DNA from: Bacteroidales bacterium
Lineage (GTDB): Bacteria > Bacteroidota > Bacteroidia > Bacteroidales > P3
NCBI GenBank assembly: GCA_017480785.1
Contig: JAFURZ010000015.1
Location: 1-47,374, forward strand
Reading direction: 5' to 3'
Length of the DNA stretch: 47,374 bases
The translations under genes were made by a program, and so were the position numbers. Shown piece after piece: positions 1 to 7,362 of the stretch; positions within the stretch are counted from its first letter, which is position 1; each line of letters opens with the position of its first letter. The notes beneath the pieces were generated by a model. The model saw nothing but the letters and a program-made list of their open reading frames with translations. It was not told where the DNA came from and did not search any database.

Positions 1-1
1 G

Positions 2-163
2 GCGACCATCCGTCCCGAAAGCCAGTGGATGATTCCCAAACGATTTCATCCTCATGCCAAGGTACTCACTTCCCACAACAAGAAATGGAGCATCATTTTT
101 CATTTGGATAACGGCTATGCCATTGTCGACCGACTGATACCATCGTGCATGATAACCTATTGA
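2..163 (+). CDS. C-terminal end of an unknown protein (partial)
   Basis: An open frame enters from the left edge and runs 53 codons to a TGA at 161-163. The visible part contains IRPESQWMIPKRFHPHAK and ends in PSCMITY, a plausible protein end rather than a shadow. No family was recognised. It lies in the AT-rich left island just before the structured leader at 208-364, so it may belong to an accessory segment. The upstream part is outside the window, so function cannot be assigned. Confidence 0.45.
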   Translation, partial: ATIRPESQWMIPKRFHPHAKVLTSHNKKWSIIFHLDNGYAIVDRLIPSCMITY

Positions 164-207
164 AAATATAAACGAAAACAAAAATATATGGCATAAACAA
201 AAAGAAT

Positions 208-364
208 AGTATAAACATAAAGACATATTGAGCGGACGCTCTTGTTCTCCTTGGATAAACGGTCTGGAAAACTTTTATCACGTAAACGAGAATAGGATTG
301 CGAAAGTTCACGCTTGGGCGTGAATCCATTTCGAACCCTTATTGTTTACGAGGTATTCCAGACC
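208..364 (+). ncRNA. Structured RNA-like leader, copy 1
   Basis: No credible ORF covers this stretch. A 5' box (AGTATA, ACAT, AAGACATATTGA; 208-231) is nearly identical to the box at 35951. A small hairpin (GAGC/GCTC, about 230-241) follows, then a long compound stem: GGTCTGGAA 261-269 with TTCCAGACC 356-364, CGTAAAC 281-287 with GTTTACG 344-350, an imperfect stem near 291-296/336-343, and the terminal hairpin TTCACGC-TTGG-GCGTGAA 307-324. The copy at 35951 has the same order of stems with different bases, which supports a selected RNA fold. I saw no clear TAnnTTTG box directly upstream. It may be a leader of the P-loop gene at 481 or an independent small RNA. Confidence 0.6.
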
Positions 365-374
365 ACCCTTCCAA

Positions 375-458
375 GAATAAGCGGCTACCAAATGAAAGGA
401 TTTACGCCTTTCTTATTGCCCTTAAACATCGGCTTCCGGCTCAATGCTGGGAGCCGAT
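375..458 (+). other. Hairpins between leader copy 1 and the P-loop gene
   Basis: Two hairpins follow the structured leader. AATAAG/CTTATT (375-380 with 412-417) encloses GAAAGG/CCTTTC (394-399 with 407-412), and ATCGGCT/AGCCGAT spans about 428-458. Neither is followed by a strong T tract, so they may be part of the leader fold or weak terminators rather than clear intrinsic terminators. Confidence 0.35.
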
Positions 459-480
459 AATCATTTAAAATACACATAAT

Positions 481-936
481 ATGGAGTTAATCATTATCAG
501 AGGTCGTCAGAACGACGGCAAAACAACGACAGCGACAATGCTGCACAATGAATTGGTCGCACACAGCAATGCGGTACGACTGCTAAAAACCAACGGAGAT
601 TACTTACCCGTCGGCAATGAGGTGAGAGATTTCCGTTCGGTAATCGACATCAAAGAGAAACGCATTGCAATTATCTCGGCAGGCGACGTGGACGATGTTC
701 TCAATGAAGAAATGAAAGAACTAATCTATGAGTATCGCCCTGACATCTTGATTGTATGTGCAAGAGCACAGGACAGAGAAGGCTCTGCCTATCGGATGCT
801 GAAAGAAAACTACGCTGACCTCATCAAAGAGGAAAACGAGTTTTGGACAGAGTGGACTGATAATCCAAACGATGCAATGACCACGAAACAGAAAGTGGTT
901 GATAGAATTGTAACCAGAATTATGACCATAAAATAA
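481..936 (+). CDS. Small P-loop NTPase-like protein
   Basis: 151 aa. The N-terminus MELIIIRGRQNDGKTTT has a hydrophobic strand followed by a Walker A-type loop (GRQNDGKTT, fitting GxxxxGKT), so it probably binds a nucleotide. A hydrophobic strand RPDILIVCARAQD near residues 84-96 could be a Walker B-like or switch strand. No helicase, kinase or ParA signature was recognised, and the biochemical role is unknown. It is followed after 8 bp by the secreted protein at 945, so the two are probably cotranscribed, and it is preceded by the RNA-like leader. The AT-rich codon use differs from the core genes further right and suggests an accessory origin. Confidence 0.75.
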   Translation: MELIIIRGRQNDGKTTTATMLHNELVAHSNAVRLLKTNGDYLPVGNEVRDFRSVIDIKEKRIAIISAGDVDDVLNEEMKELIYEYRPDILIVCARAQDREGSAYRMLKENYADLIKEENEFWTEWTDNPNDAMTTKQKVVDRIVTRIMTIK

Positions 937-944
937 TAACAGCG

Positions 945-2294
945 ATGAATACAATCCTTAAAGAAGCATTGCTGCTTGCAGCAGCAACAATGGCCACCAT
1001 TTCCGTATCGGCGCAGACGGAAGAACTATGGCTTGACAAGTACGAAACCAAATCTATTATCGACACAGTAGCAGCCGATTCTCTCGATGCTGTAAAAAAT
1101 GCAGCTTACAATGCCAAGCAAAGGGATTACCATTTCCAAGCATACGCAGGGCGTTATCTTGCAGAAATAGCGCTGTTAGACCAGCTAATCACAGCAGAAG
1201 AAAATGAGCAATCACTCGAACCAATATCCAGTGAAAACAGAATACTATATGCCAAGCTGAGGGAATTCGACAATAAGGATGGTGTGACTAAAAAAGACCT
1301 TAAAACCATACAAAAGTACAAGGTTCCCAAAGGTTTTAGCGAAAAAATATTAAAACCAGCCAAAGCAGCCCTGCAGGAAAAGATAGACCAGTTTGAACCA
1401 CCAACAGAAGAAATAAGATATAATTGGAGAAAACACATGAGAGGAGGAAATCCTCCCCAAAAAGAAATACAGATACACACTCGCGTTCCAAACCCCGAAT
1501 GTCGCGACAATTACTTCAATGGAAATCTTAGCCCAAAGGATGCGTACAAAGAGAATCGTTGGGACGAAGCCCAGCAGTCAAAAGGTTGGGAATGGGTAAA
1601 CAGGGATGAAATGAAGAACAAGGAAGTGTTTTTCCCTCAAAAGATATCCTATATGGTTCATCCGTCACATCCCGAATACCGCTTCACCTACTATCATCCT
1701 GGTTTTTGTCCTCGTCTCAACGCATATAATGAAAACGGCAAACTGGTAAGGGCAGACAATGTCGTCGGAAAACAAGACTATAGAGATATAGAGAAGAAGG
1801 TGATGGAGGCCATCTGCAAACGCGATTTCCTGGCCAACAAATACGACATCAACAAGGCAGAAAAGAAAACCCTCGATGCTCTGCGCATCCGATTCGGAAT
1901 AGTGGATGGTGTGGATGAACGCTTCAAGAAATACAAGGAAATGTACATTGCAAGTCGGTACGCGATGGTGAATGCATTAACGCCAGAAGAGTACGGTCAA
2001 GCACTGGCGATGCACGATGCATCGTTGAAAGTGATGAAAGAATACGCGCTAAAGCAATTCGACAACCAAGCCGACAACTATGTCAAACAGCTGGAAGCTG
2101 ACCATAACGGAGAACTCGCATATATCTACAAGATAGAACGAGTCGACAACGTCACTTTCAAGATATACTATGTGAACGATAATATGGAATGCAGTTGTAT
2201 AGCATTGATGAAATGGAGCAATAGTGATGAGCCATATCAATGCGAATATGAGATTGAACTGCTTCCGTGCGAGACGATAACGATTAGACGATAA
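945..2294 (+). CDS. Secreted protein of unknown function
   Basis: 449 aa. The start MNTILKEALLLAAATMATISVSAQT is a typical signal peptide ending in the Bacteroidota-style SAQ cleavage region, so the protein is probably periplasmic or exported. The rest is Lys/Glu/Asp-rich and mostly helical in character (for example residues 120-150 and 300-390), with a cluster of aromatics around residues 225-270 (HPSHPEYRFTYYHPGF). No known domain or catalytic motif was recognised. It sits 8 bp after the P-loop gene and ends just before a rho-independent terminator, so 481-2294 looks like a two-gene unit. Composition is AT-rich like its partner. Confidence 0.75.
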   Translation: MNTILKEALLLAAATMATISVSAQTEELWLDKYETKSIIDTVAADSLDAVKNAAYNAKQRDYHFQAYAGRYLAEIALLDQLITAEENEQSLEPISSENRILYAKLREFDNKDGVTKKDLKTIQKYKVPKGFSEKILKPAKAALQEKIDQFEPPTEEIRYNWRKHMRGGNPPQKEIQIHTRVPNPECRDNYFNGNLSPKDAYKENRWDEAQQSKGWEWVNRDEMKNKEVFFPQKISYMVHPSHPEYRFTYYHPGFCPRLNAYNENGKLVRADNVVGKQDYRDIEKKVMEAICKRDFLANKYDINKAEKKTLDALRIRFGIVDGVDERFKKYKEMYIASRYAMVNALTPEEYGQALAMHDASLKVMKEYALKQFDNQADNYVKQLEADHNGELAYIYKIERVDNVTFKIYYVNDNMECSCIALMKWSNSDEPYQCEYEIELLPCETITIRR

Positions 2295-2315
2295 TATGGC
2301 TTTTTGTACTATGTT

Positions 2316-2342
2316 AAGGCGGGCATTTTGTCCGCCTTTTCA
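2316..2342 (+). terminator. Rho-independent terminator after the 481-2294 unit
   Basis: AAGGCGG (2316-2322) pairs with CCGCCTT (2332-2338) around a 9-nt loop and is followed by TTCATTTTTATTTT. It closes the P-loop/secreted protein unit and lies just before the HU promoter. Confidence 0.75.
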
Positions 2343-2349
2343 TTTTTAT

Positions 2350-2380
2350 TTTGCCGTGTCGAAAAGATTGCGTACCTTTG
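2350..2380 (+). promoter_or_regulatory. Bacteroidota-type promoter of the HU-like gene
   Basis: TTTG (2350-2353) and TACCTTTG (2373-2380) match the Bacteroidota -33 (TTTG) and -7 (TAnnTTTG) consensus with a 19-bp spacer. The start codon at 2426 is 45 bp downstream. Its presence argues that the longer open frame beginning at TTG 2351 is not the real start. Confidence 0.75.
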
Positions 2381-2425
2381 CAGCCGAAATCAACTCACGT
2401 ATCATCAATCAAAAAAAACAAAATT

Positions 2426-2833
2426 ATGGCAATCTTTTTCAACAAAGTGCAGCGGGTCAACCCACGCGACCCGCGCAGCGGCGAACGCAAATGGTACCCC
2501 GTGCTGAAGAGCATCGGGAAGGTGAACGAGCACGACCTCGCGGTGATGATTGCCGACGAGACGACGCTCAACCCCAAGGAGGCGGAAATGGCCATCTACC
2601 AGCTGGAGAAAGTGGCCACGCGGCTGCTGCTCGACGGCCACACGGTGCAGCTCGGCGACCTCGGCACGTTCAACCTCACCATCAAGGCCACGCCCGAGGC
2701 CGAGAGCGATAAGGTGACGGCGGACAACATCAAGAAGGTCAACCTGCGCTTCCGCATCTCGAAAACGATGCGCGACGCGCTCGACAAGGCCCTCTTCAAG
2801 CCCGTGGAGAGCCTCGCCGCCCGCAGAAGATAG
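2426..2833 (+). CDS. HU/IHF-like DNA-binding protein
   Basis: 135 aa, starting MAIFFNKVQRVNPRDP. The order of elements (short N-terminal lead, helical dimerisation part, then VQLGDLGTFNLTIKA and NLRFRISKTMRDAL) fits the HU-related DNABII proteins common in Bacteroidota, which bend and package DNA. The GDLGTF turn corresponds to the conserved G-x-G-x-F of HU near the base of the DNA-binding arm. ATG 2426 is preferred because the promoter box ends at 2380 and the next in-frame start upstream would overlap it. It is transcribed alone and is followed by two large hairpins and a convergent radical SAM gene. It is probably one of several HU paralogues in the genome. Confidence 0.88.
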   Translation: MAIFFNKVQRVNPRDPRSGERKWYPVLKSIGKVNEHDLAVMIADETTLNPKEAEMAIYQLEKVATRLLLDGHTVQLGDLGTFNLTIKATPEAESDKVTADNIKKVNLRFRISKTMRDALDKALFKPVESLAARRR

Positions 2834-2848
2834 GCACAAGGTGCAAGG

Positions 2849-2928
2849 AAGTTGAGCAACTCGTTCCGTCGAGTTGCTCAACTTGTGTTATATGAGTTGC
2901 TCAACTCGCGAAAGCGAGTTGAGCAACT
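2849..2928. repeat. Two adjacent hairpins built from one 13-15 bp arm
   Basis: The arm AGTTGAGCAACTCG occurs four times in alternating orientation. Hairpin 1 pairs 2849-2863 with 2870-2884 (15 bp, loop TTCCGT). Hairpin 2 pairs 2895-2909 with 2914-2928 (15 bp) around a GAAA tetraloop. The arms of the two hairpins are also mutually complementary, so alternative pairings are possible. There is no T tract, so it is not a standard terminator. It lies between the convergent HU and radical SAM genes. Confidence 0.75.
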
Positions 2929-3105
2929 TCCGAAAGCGGGATGGGCATAAGAATTCGCGGCGGTGGTTTAAGGAGAAAAAACACTGTAAATCGACCGCCG
3001 ACACACCGCCGAAGGGTCGCTGAGTGATGGTGCTGGAAATCAGCGCTTTGGTTGGTTTATATGGCAATTTATGGATTGTGCTGGTTTTCAATACTTTCGT
3101 AAGGG

Positions 3106-3149
3106 AATCGAAGAAGGATCGAAGAACCTACGAAGAACCCACGCCGAAG
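3106..3149. repeat. 11-bp-period tandem array
   Basis: Four degenerate 11-bp units (AATCGAAGAAG, GATCGAAGAAC, CTACGAAGAAC, CCACGCCGAAG) lie just downstream of the radical SAM gene. A similar CGAAGAAC pair recurs near 47175-47200. It belongs to the dispersed 11-mer class of this window. The rest of 2930-3167 shows no gene I can support. Confidence 0.6.
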
Positions 3150-3167
3150 GCAGATGATGTGTGTGCA

Positions 3168-4211
3168 TCAATCCTGACGGACAATTTCTTTCCAACATTG
3201 CGGGTCGGGGGCGAGCCAGGAGCGGTGGTAGCCATAGGCCACGGCGGGGCAGCCCCGGCAGAAACGCAGCAACTCGCAGCGCGAGCATTTCTCCATCCGC
3301 TCTTGCTGGCGGTAGAAGTCCATCTTCGGGCCTGTCCACACGTCGTACATGGGTTCTTCGACGCTGCCCACACGGCTTTCCATCCTGCGGCAGGCCATCA
3401 GTCGGCCTTCGGCCGAGATGGTGAAGTGGCAGTGGGCGCAGTTGCATCCGTCGTAGATGGTGTCTTCGGCAAGTCCTTCGGGTATCTTGAAGAGGCCGCG
3501 CTCGTGGAGGTAGAGCGTCCAGAGGTGGTCTTTCAGGTTGAAATAGGTGCCGCTGTCCTTGTACTGTTCATATTTCCGCCAGCAGCGGTCAAGCAGGTCG
3601 CGGTATCGCAGCGGCTCGATGTGCCAGCCACGGTCTGCCTTTGCCTTGTCCTCGCTGGTGGGGCAGTAGCGACCGAAAGCGAAGATGTCGGCGCGGTGTT
3701 CCACCACTATGTCTATCAGGTCGGGTATCTCGTCGATGTTTACGCCGCTGACGGTGGTCATCACCGCGCTGTCGATACCCGCCCGGCGCAGCGTGGCCAA
3801 TGCCTTCAGCGTGGCATCGAACGAACCCGGCTTGCGGAAGGCGTCGTGCGTCTCGCGCAGGCCGTCCAGCGAAAGCTGATACTTGCGGCAGCCCAAGGCT
3901 TTGAGCTTTGCACACACCTCGTCGGTGAGGTGGAACGGGTTGCCCATCAAGCAAAACGCAATATTGCGTCGGTGCACTTCCTCCATCAGGTCCCAGAAGC
4001 GACTGTGCAGGATAGGGTCGCCGCCGGTGATGTAGAGGTACGGCAGTCGCCCGATGCGGCGGGCCATATCCTCGATGTTGTCAAGCACACGCAGACATCT
4101 CCCGAAGGGCATCTCAACCAGTTGAGGATGCCCTTCTGAAAAGATGTAACAATGCTTGCAACGTTGGTCGCAAGCATCGGTGATGTGCCACTGGAATGCG
4201 AAGTAGTCCAC
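3168..4211 (-). CDS. Radical SAM/SPASM peptide maturase of an ACG-repeat RiPP
   Basis: 347 aa from GTG 4211. The radical SAM cluster motif CDQRCKHC (CxxxCxxC; Cys 14, 18 and 21) binds the [4Fe-4S] that cleaves S-adenosylmethionine. YITGGDP is the usual SAM-contact motif. The last about 100 residues hold a Cys-rich SPASM domain (CNCAHC, then CRRM, then CSRC, FCRGC and a final Cys) for auxiliary clusters. GTG is chosen because it lies 4 bases after the precursor stop; upstream codons in this frame only translate the precursor's repeats in another frame. The gene almost certainly acts on the adjacent Cys-repeat peptide. From memory this matches the NCBIfam 'radical SAM/SPASM, ACGX system' name. 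The modification is unknown, but thioether formation is plausible by analogy. Confidence 0.88.
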   Translation of the reverse strand: MDYFAFQWHITDACDQRCKHCYIFSEGHPQLVEMPFGRCLRVLDNIEDMARRIGRLPYLYITGGDPILHSRFWDLMEEVHRRNIAFCLMGNPFHLTDEVCAKLKALGCRKYQLSLDGLRETHDAFRKPGSFDATLKALATLRRAGIDSAVMTTVSGVNIDEIPDLIDIVVEHRADIFAFGRYCPTSEDKAKADRGWHIEPLRYRDLLDRCWRKYEQYKDSGTYFNLKDHLWTLYLHERGLFKIPEGLAEDTIYDGCNCAHCHFTISAEGRLMACRRMESRVGSVEEPMYDVWTGPKMDFYRQQERMEKCSRCELLRFCRGCPAVAYGYHRSWLAPDPQCWKEIVRQD

Positions 4212-4215
4212 GGGC

Positions 4216-4476
4216 TCACTTCTTGTCGCCAGCACCACAGGCACTGCCGCAGGCGGCAGGCTTTTCCTCTTTGGGCTTGTCGCCAGCACCACAAGCACTA
4301 CCGCAGGCGGCAGGCTTTTCCTCTTTGGGCTTGTCGCCAGCGCCACAAGCGCTACCGCAAGCGGCGGGTTTCTCGGCGGGCTTCTCGCCAGCGCCACAAG
4401 CAGTGCCACAAGGGGTGGCAACTGTGCGAATCATTCCCTGGGCCGTGTGGGCCATGTTCCAATCTGTACGTTTCAT
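4216..4476 (-). CDS. Cys-repeat RiPP precursor peptide (ACG repeats)
   Basis: 86 aa from ATG 4476 (MKRTDWNMAHTAQGM...). After a leader of about 22 residues come four repeats of [A/P]CG[S/T]ACGAG, separated by linkers such as DKPKEEKPA. This gives eight Cys in CxxxC pairs with Lys/Glu/Pro spacers, and the peptide ends GDKK. At DNA level the unit is about 54 bp. It lacks a signal peptide. It is translated just ahead of the radical SAM gene (stop TGA 4218-4216, GTG 4211), which is the usual substrate/maturase arrangement. The number of repeats may vary between strains. The mature product and any export system are not visible in the window. Confidence 0.82.
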   Translation of the reverse strand: MKRTDWNMAHTAQGMIRTVATPCGTACGAGEKPAEKPAACGSACGAGDKPKEEKPAACGSACGAGDKPKEEKPAACGSACGAGDKK

Positions 4477-4512
4477 CTTGTTGTGTTTTAAATGGGTTTG
4501 TGATTTCGAGTG

Positions 4513-4520
4513 CAAAGATA
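4513..4520 (-). promoter_or_regulatory. -7 box of the RiPP operon
   Basis: TATCTTTG on the minus strand fits TAnnTTTG and lies 36 bp before ATG 4476. A TTGG at about 4546-4543 could serve as the -33 element, but its spacing (about 23 bp) is longer than ideal. Confidence 0.6.
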
Positions 4521-4666
4521 CATGTTTTTCTGCAACTAATAACCAACTAACCTTTTGGAAAGTAGTGTTTTCAAGGCTAGGTGACGGAAACAGATTGCAT
4601 TCAAAAAAAAACTTTAACAATAATTAACAACCAGGTTGCGCTTTGTCATACAGGTTGTTCGTTGGG

Positions 4667-5296
4667 TCAGAGGTGCCCCAGGTAGGTGCTGGGCGAGCAG
4701 TGGCCATCTACGTCCTGCACCCAGCCGTAGAGCTGCATGGCGGCGTCGGCCCAGAGGCGCGGCTTGGCCAGCGTCACGCGGTCGGCATGACGGTAGACCG
4801 GCGGCGCCAGCACGCCCTGCCTAGCCTCGGGGCAGTAGGCGTAGAGGTGCACCGTGTCGTAGCACGAGGCGGGCCCCTCGGCTGAGCTGGCGGCGAAAGG
4901 GACGCTCACCGTGCCGGGCGCCGTGGTTTCCACCGACCCGAACAGCACCGGCGCCACCGGTCCCTCGGCCACCGTCAAGCTGCCGTAGTCCACCGTCAGC
5001 GTCCCGTCCTGCCAGCCGAAGTGCTGCCGGTTGAGACGGATGAAGTAGTTTCCCTCGGTCATGTGCTGCGCCAACGAGCTGTGGTGCAGCCCCTGCCGCA
5101 GGGCGGCCTTCATGTGCGACGCCAGCCGCACCGCCGCCGTGAACCATCCGCGTGCAGCTGTCTGCTTTTCTGTGTGCGGGTCGTTTGTACAACGGGGTCT
5201 CGCCCGCGTACACCACTGCCCCCGCCAGTTGTAACCCACGACGGTGCCGACTGTTCCCTGATAGCCTCCGTTGATTCCATTGTTCTGCTTTGCCAT
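4667..5296 (-). CDS. DUF6266 family protein
   Basis: 209 aa. The N-terminus MAKQNNGINGGYQGTVGTVVGYNWRG is characteristic of DUF6266, a Bacteroidota family with many paralogues per genome and no established function. No signal peptide is apparent. The N-terminal Gly-rich opening is followed by a region with Arg and Cys (WCTRARPRC) and a beta-rich C-terminal half (TLTVDYGSLTVAEGPVAPVLF, written here only as residues about 98-120). It is flanked by non-coding DNA on both sides and appears to be a single-gene unit. A CAAAGACA at 5350-5357 gives TGTCTTTG on its strand, a near-consensus -7 box 53 bp upstream. Confidence 0.82.
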   Translation of the reverse strand: MAKQNNGINGGYQGTVGTVVGYNWRGQWCTRARPRCTNDPHTEKQTAARGWFTAAVRLASHMKAALRQGLHHSSLAQHMTEGNYFIRLNRQHFGWQDGTLTVDYGSLTVAEGPVAPVLFGSVETTAPGTVSVPFAASSAEGPASCYDTVHLYAYCPEARQGVLAPPVYRHADRVTLAKPRLWADAAMQLYGWVQDVDGHCSPSTYLGHL

Positions 5297-5567
5297 AATC
5301 TTTTCCTTTCTTTTTAATTGGATTAAACATTCATTCCTGCCTCCGATGCCAAAGACATGTATATATATTAATAAAATAAGCGTTAAAATCGTTTTAACAC
5401 TTTTTTTAACTATAATTTAACTTTTCCCCTCGTGGTACCGTGGGGTGCCAATCCGCGACAAATCGTAGTTAATCTACTGAAAACCAAACTCGAACATGTT
5501 ATTCAAGGTTGGTTGACACATGCTATGACTCTAAATGATTGAAATATAGCCAACAATAAAACTTTTC

Positions 5568-5633
5568 GACTACCACCATGGTAGTCGGTGGTAAGTCCTT
5601 GGTAAGTCGATGGTAAGTCGATGATAAGTCGAT
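5568..5633. repeat. Palindrome plus 11-bp tandem array, copy 1
   Basis: GACTACC/GGTAGTC forms a small palindrome around ACCAT. It is followed by four 11-bp units: GGTAAGTCCTT (5590), GGTAAGTCGAT (5601), GGTAAGTCGAT (5612) and GATAAGTCGAT (5623). A second copy with the same head and tail is at 13995-14059. It lies in the 455-bp divergent gap between the DUF6266 and membrane acyltransferase genes. The rest of that gap is AT-rich with no gene I can support. Confidence 0.75.
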
Positions 5634-5751
5634 GGTCGTCCGGGAGGGTGGGGTGGAGTATCATTATATGTTTTATGGCGGCTGCAATGATGCGTCTTTT
5701 TTTTGCGGAATGGATACAATAATCTGCCGGCGACGGCGTTTTTGTCAAAGC

Positions 5752-7362
5752 ATGGGTAAGGAAAACGTACATAGTCCGCGACGCGGCATGACGTCGATGT
5801 TCGTGCGCAGCGGCACGGGCTTGGTGGTGCTTTGGCTCTGCATGGTGGTGGCCGAGTGGCTGACGGGGAACCCGTTCTTCGGCGCGCTGGTCTATCTGGC
5901 AGCCAATGTTGTGGTCACGGCCCTGAGGCTGGGTGGCACGAGCGACGGCGGTTTTATGGAGGTGAGCTCCTACCGTATGTTTTCACGCATGCGGCTCCAC
6001 GCCACGGTGGCAGTGGAGCTGGGCATGATGATGATGTTCTGCCATGTGGTCATCACCCAGGCCACCATGCCGATGATGCACAAGTACCTCTTGATGCTGG
6101 GCTGGGTGGTGGTGCTCTACACTTTCGGCATCCTCTACTCGCGCTTTGCCGTCAAGCGGTGGAAGGGTAGGGCGCTGGTCGAGTTTGTCGCCGGTGCCGT
6201 CATCTGGGTGCTGGGCGATGTCTTCATGCTTGGCGCCACGTCGACCCTGACGAGTCTGGTGTGGACTGCCGTGTGGGCTTCCGGCATCGTGTTGATATTC
6301 TTGTCGCTGGATGATTTCTCGAGCGATTTTGCCGCTCTTGGTTCCATCGCCGGCGAGGGGTACGACGAGCGCGCCCTTGCCGGCAGCAACCGCCGCCAGC
6401 AGCAGCTGGCGTCGCTGGTGTCGGCGGGCGTGACGCTGCTGGTGATGGTGCTGTGGACCTTCCGCGGCAGTGCCGTGCTGGCCACACAGAGCACCCCCAG
6501 GGTGCTGCACGTCACCATGATGCAGCTGCCGGTGCTGTTCATGCTGGTGGCGATGTTCTATGCCGTCAAGCAGCCTTTCGACAGCCGCAACCGCGAGAAG
6601 CTGATGCTCTATATCGACTCGAAGACCGACAACGAGCGTGTGCGCGCCAGCCTGCGCCACCAGCTGGTGCAGGGTCAGCGGGTGAACTTCTGGGCACGGC
6701 TGCTCTGCTGGGTGGCGATGCCTTTCTTCCGCCACAAGGTCAGCGGCCGTGAAAACCTTCGCAAGGGCGAGTATCCTTCGGTGCTGGTGTGCAACCATGG
6801 GTTCCTGTACGGTCCTATAGTGGCGACGCTGTTCCTGCCTACCTACTTTCGTCCGTGGATACACGACCGCATGTTGCGCGAAGACCTGGCCGAGCGCGAG
6901 ATATCGATGTCGTTCCCGTGGGTGAAGAAACTGCTGGGCAAGCGCATGGGGACGGCATTGACATCGCTGGCCGCGAGGCTTACGTGCCGGATGCTGCTCA
7001 CCTTCCGTCCCATAGCGGTGGTGCGCGGTGCCTCGCGCGACACCATGACGACCTTCGACGAGAGTCTTGCTGCCCTTGCCGACGGCGACAATCTGCTTAT
7101 CTTTGCCGAGAAGCCCAAGCGGCTCAACACGGGCGACAACCCCGACCTGCGCAACCTCTATACCGGTTTCGCCCACCTGGGCAAGCTGTACCACGACGCC
7201 ACGGGGCGGCGGTTGCTGTTCTATCCCGTCTATGCCCGTCACGACAGGCGCACCATCAGCATCGGCGAGCCCGTGCAGTACGACCCCTCGCTGGCGCCGC
7301 GCGATGCCAAGCAGGCTGTGGCCGAGGAGCTGCAGCGCCGCATGGAGGCGCTAGCCCACTAA
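5752..7362 (+). CDS. Integral membrane protein with C-terminal PlsC-like acyltransferase domain
   Basis: 536 aa from ATG 5752 (MGKENVHSPRRGM). The N-terminal half carries about seven to eight hydrophobic segments. The C-terminal about 220 residues resemble the lysophospholipid acyltransferase (PlsC/LPLAT) fold: VLVCNHGFLYGPI takes the place of block I, FRPWIHDRML follows, and FAEKPKRLN stands near block III. In block I the usual HX4D Asp is a Gly (NHGFLYG). That may be normal for this membrane-fused subfamily or may indicate altered catalysis. The likely role is acyl transfer to a lipid or glycolipid at the inner membrane, but the substrate is unknown. The longer frame from 5632 is rejected because it reads through the repeat-rich gap. 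It overlaps the convergent NSS gene by 12 bp. Confidence 0.72.
   Translation: MGKENVHSPRRGMTSMFVRSGTGLVVLWLCMVVAEWLTGNPFFGALVYLAANVVVTALRLGGTSDGGFMEVSSYRMFSRMRLHATVAVELGMMMMFCHVVITQATMPMMHKYLLMLGWVVVLYTFGILYSRFAVKRWKGRALVEFVAGAVIWVLGDVFMLGATSTLTSLVWTAVWASGIVLIFLSLDDFSSDFAALGSIAGEGYDERALAGSNRRQQQLASLVSAGVTLLVMVLWTFRGSAVLATQSTPRVLHVTMMQLPVLFMLVAMFYAVKQPFDSRNREKLMLYIDSKTDNERVRASLRHQLVQGQRVNFWARLLCWVAMPFFRHKVSGRENLRKGEYPSVLVCNHGFLYGPIVATLFLPTYFRPWIHDRMLREDLAEREISMSFPWVKKLLGKRMGTALTSLAARLTCRMLLTFRPIAVVRGASRDTMTTFDESLAALADGDNLLIFAEKPKRLNTGDNPDLRNLYTGFAHLGKLYHDATGRRLLFYPVYARHDRRTISIGEPVQYDPSLAPRDAKQAVAEELQRRMEALAH

Noticed and set aside
93-329. Minus-strand 78-codon frame over leader copy 1
   Set aside because: It is hydrophobic by composition only, has no motif, and lies across the folded element. 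The same holds for the minus-strand frames at 35786-36141 over copy 2.
2351-2425. Start of the HU-like protein at TTG 2351
   Set aside because: It would begin inside the promoter. The ATG at 2426 fits the family and the promoter position.
4212-4421. Extending the radical SAM gene upstream in its frame
   Set aside because: The 70 extra residues are the precursor's DNA repeats read in another frame. The GTG after the precursor stop is the better start.
5503-5772. Minus-strand 89-codon frame in the divergent gap
   Set aside because: Part of it is the 11-mer array. There is no motif, and it overlaps the start of the acyltransferase gene.
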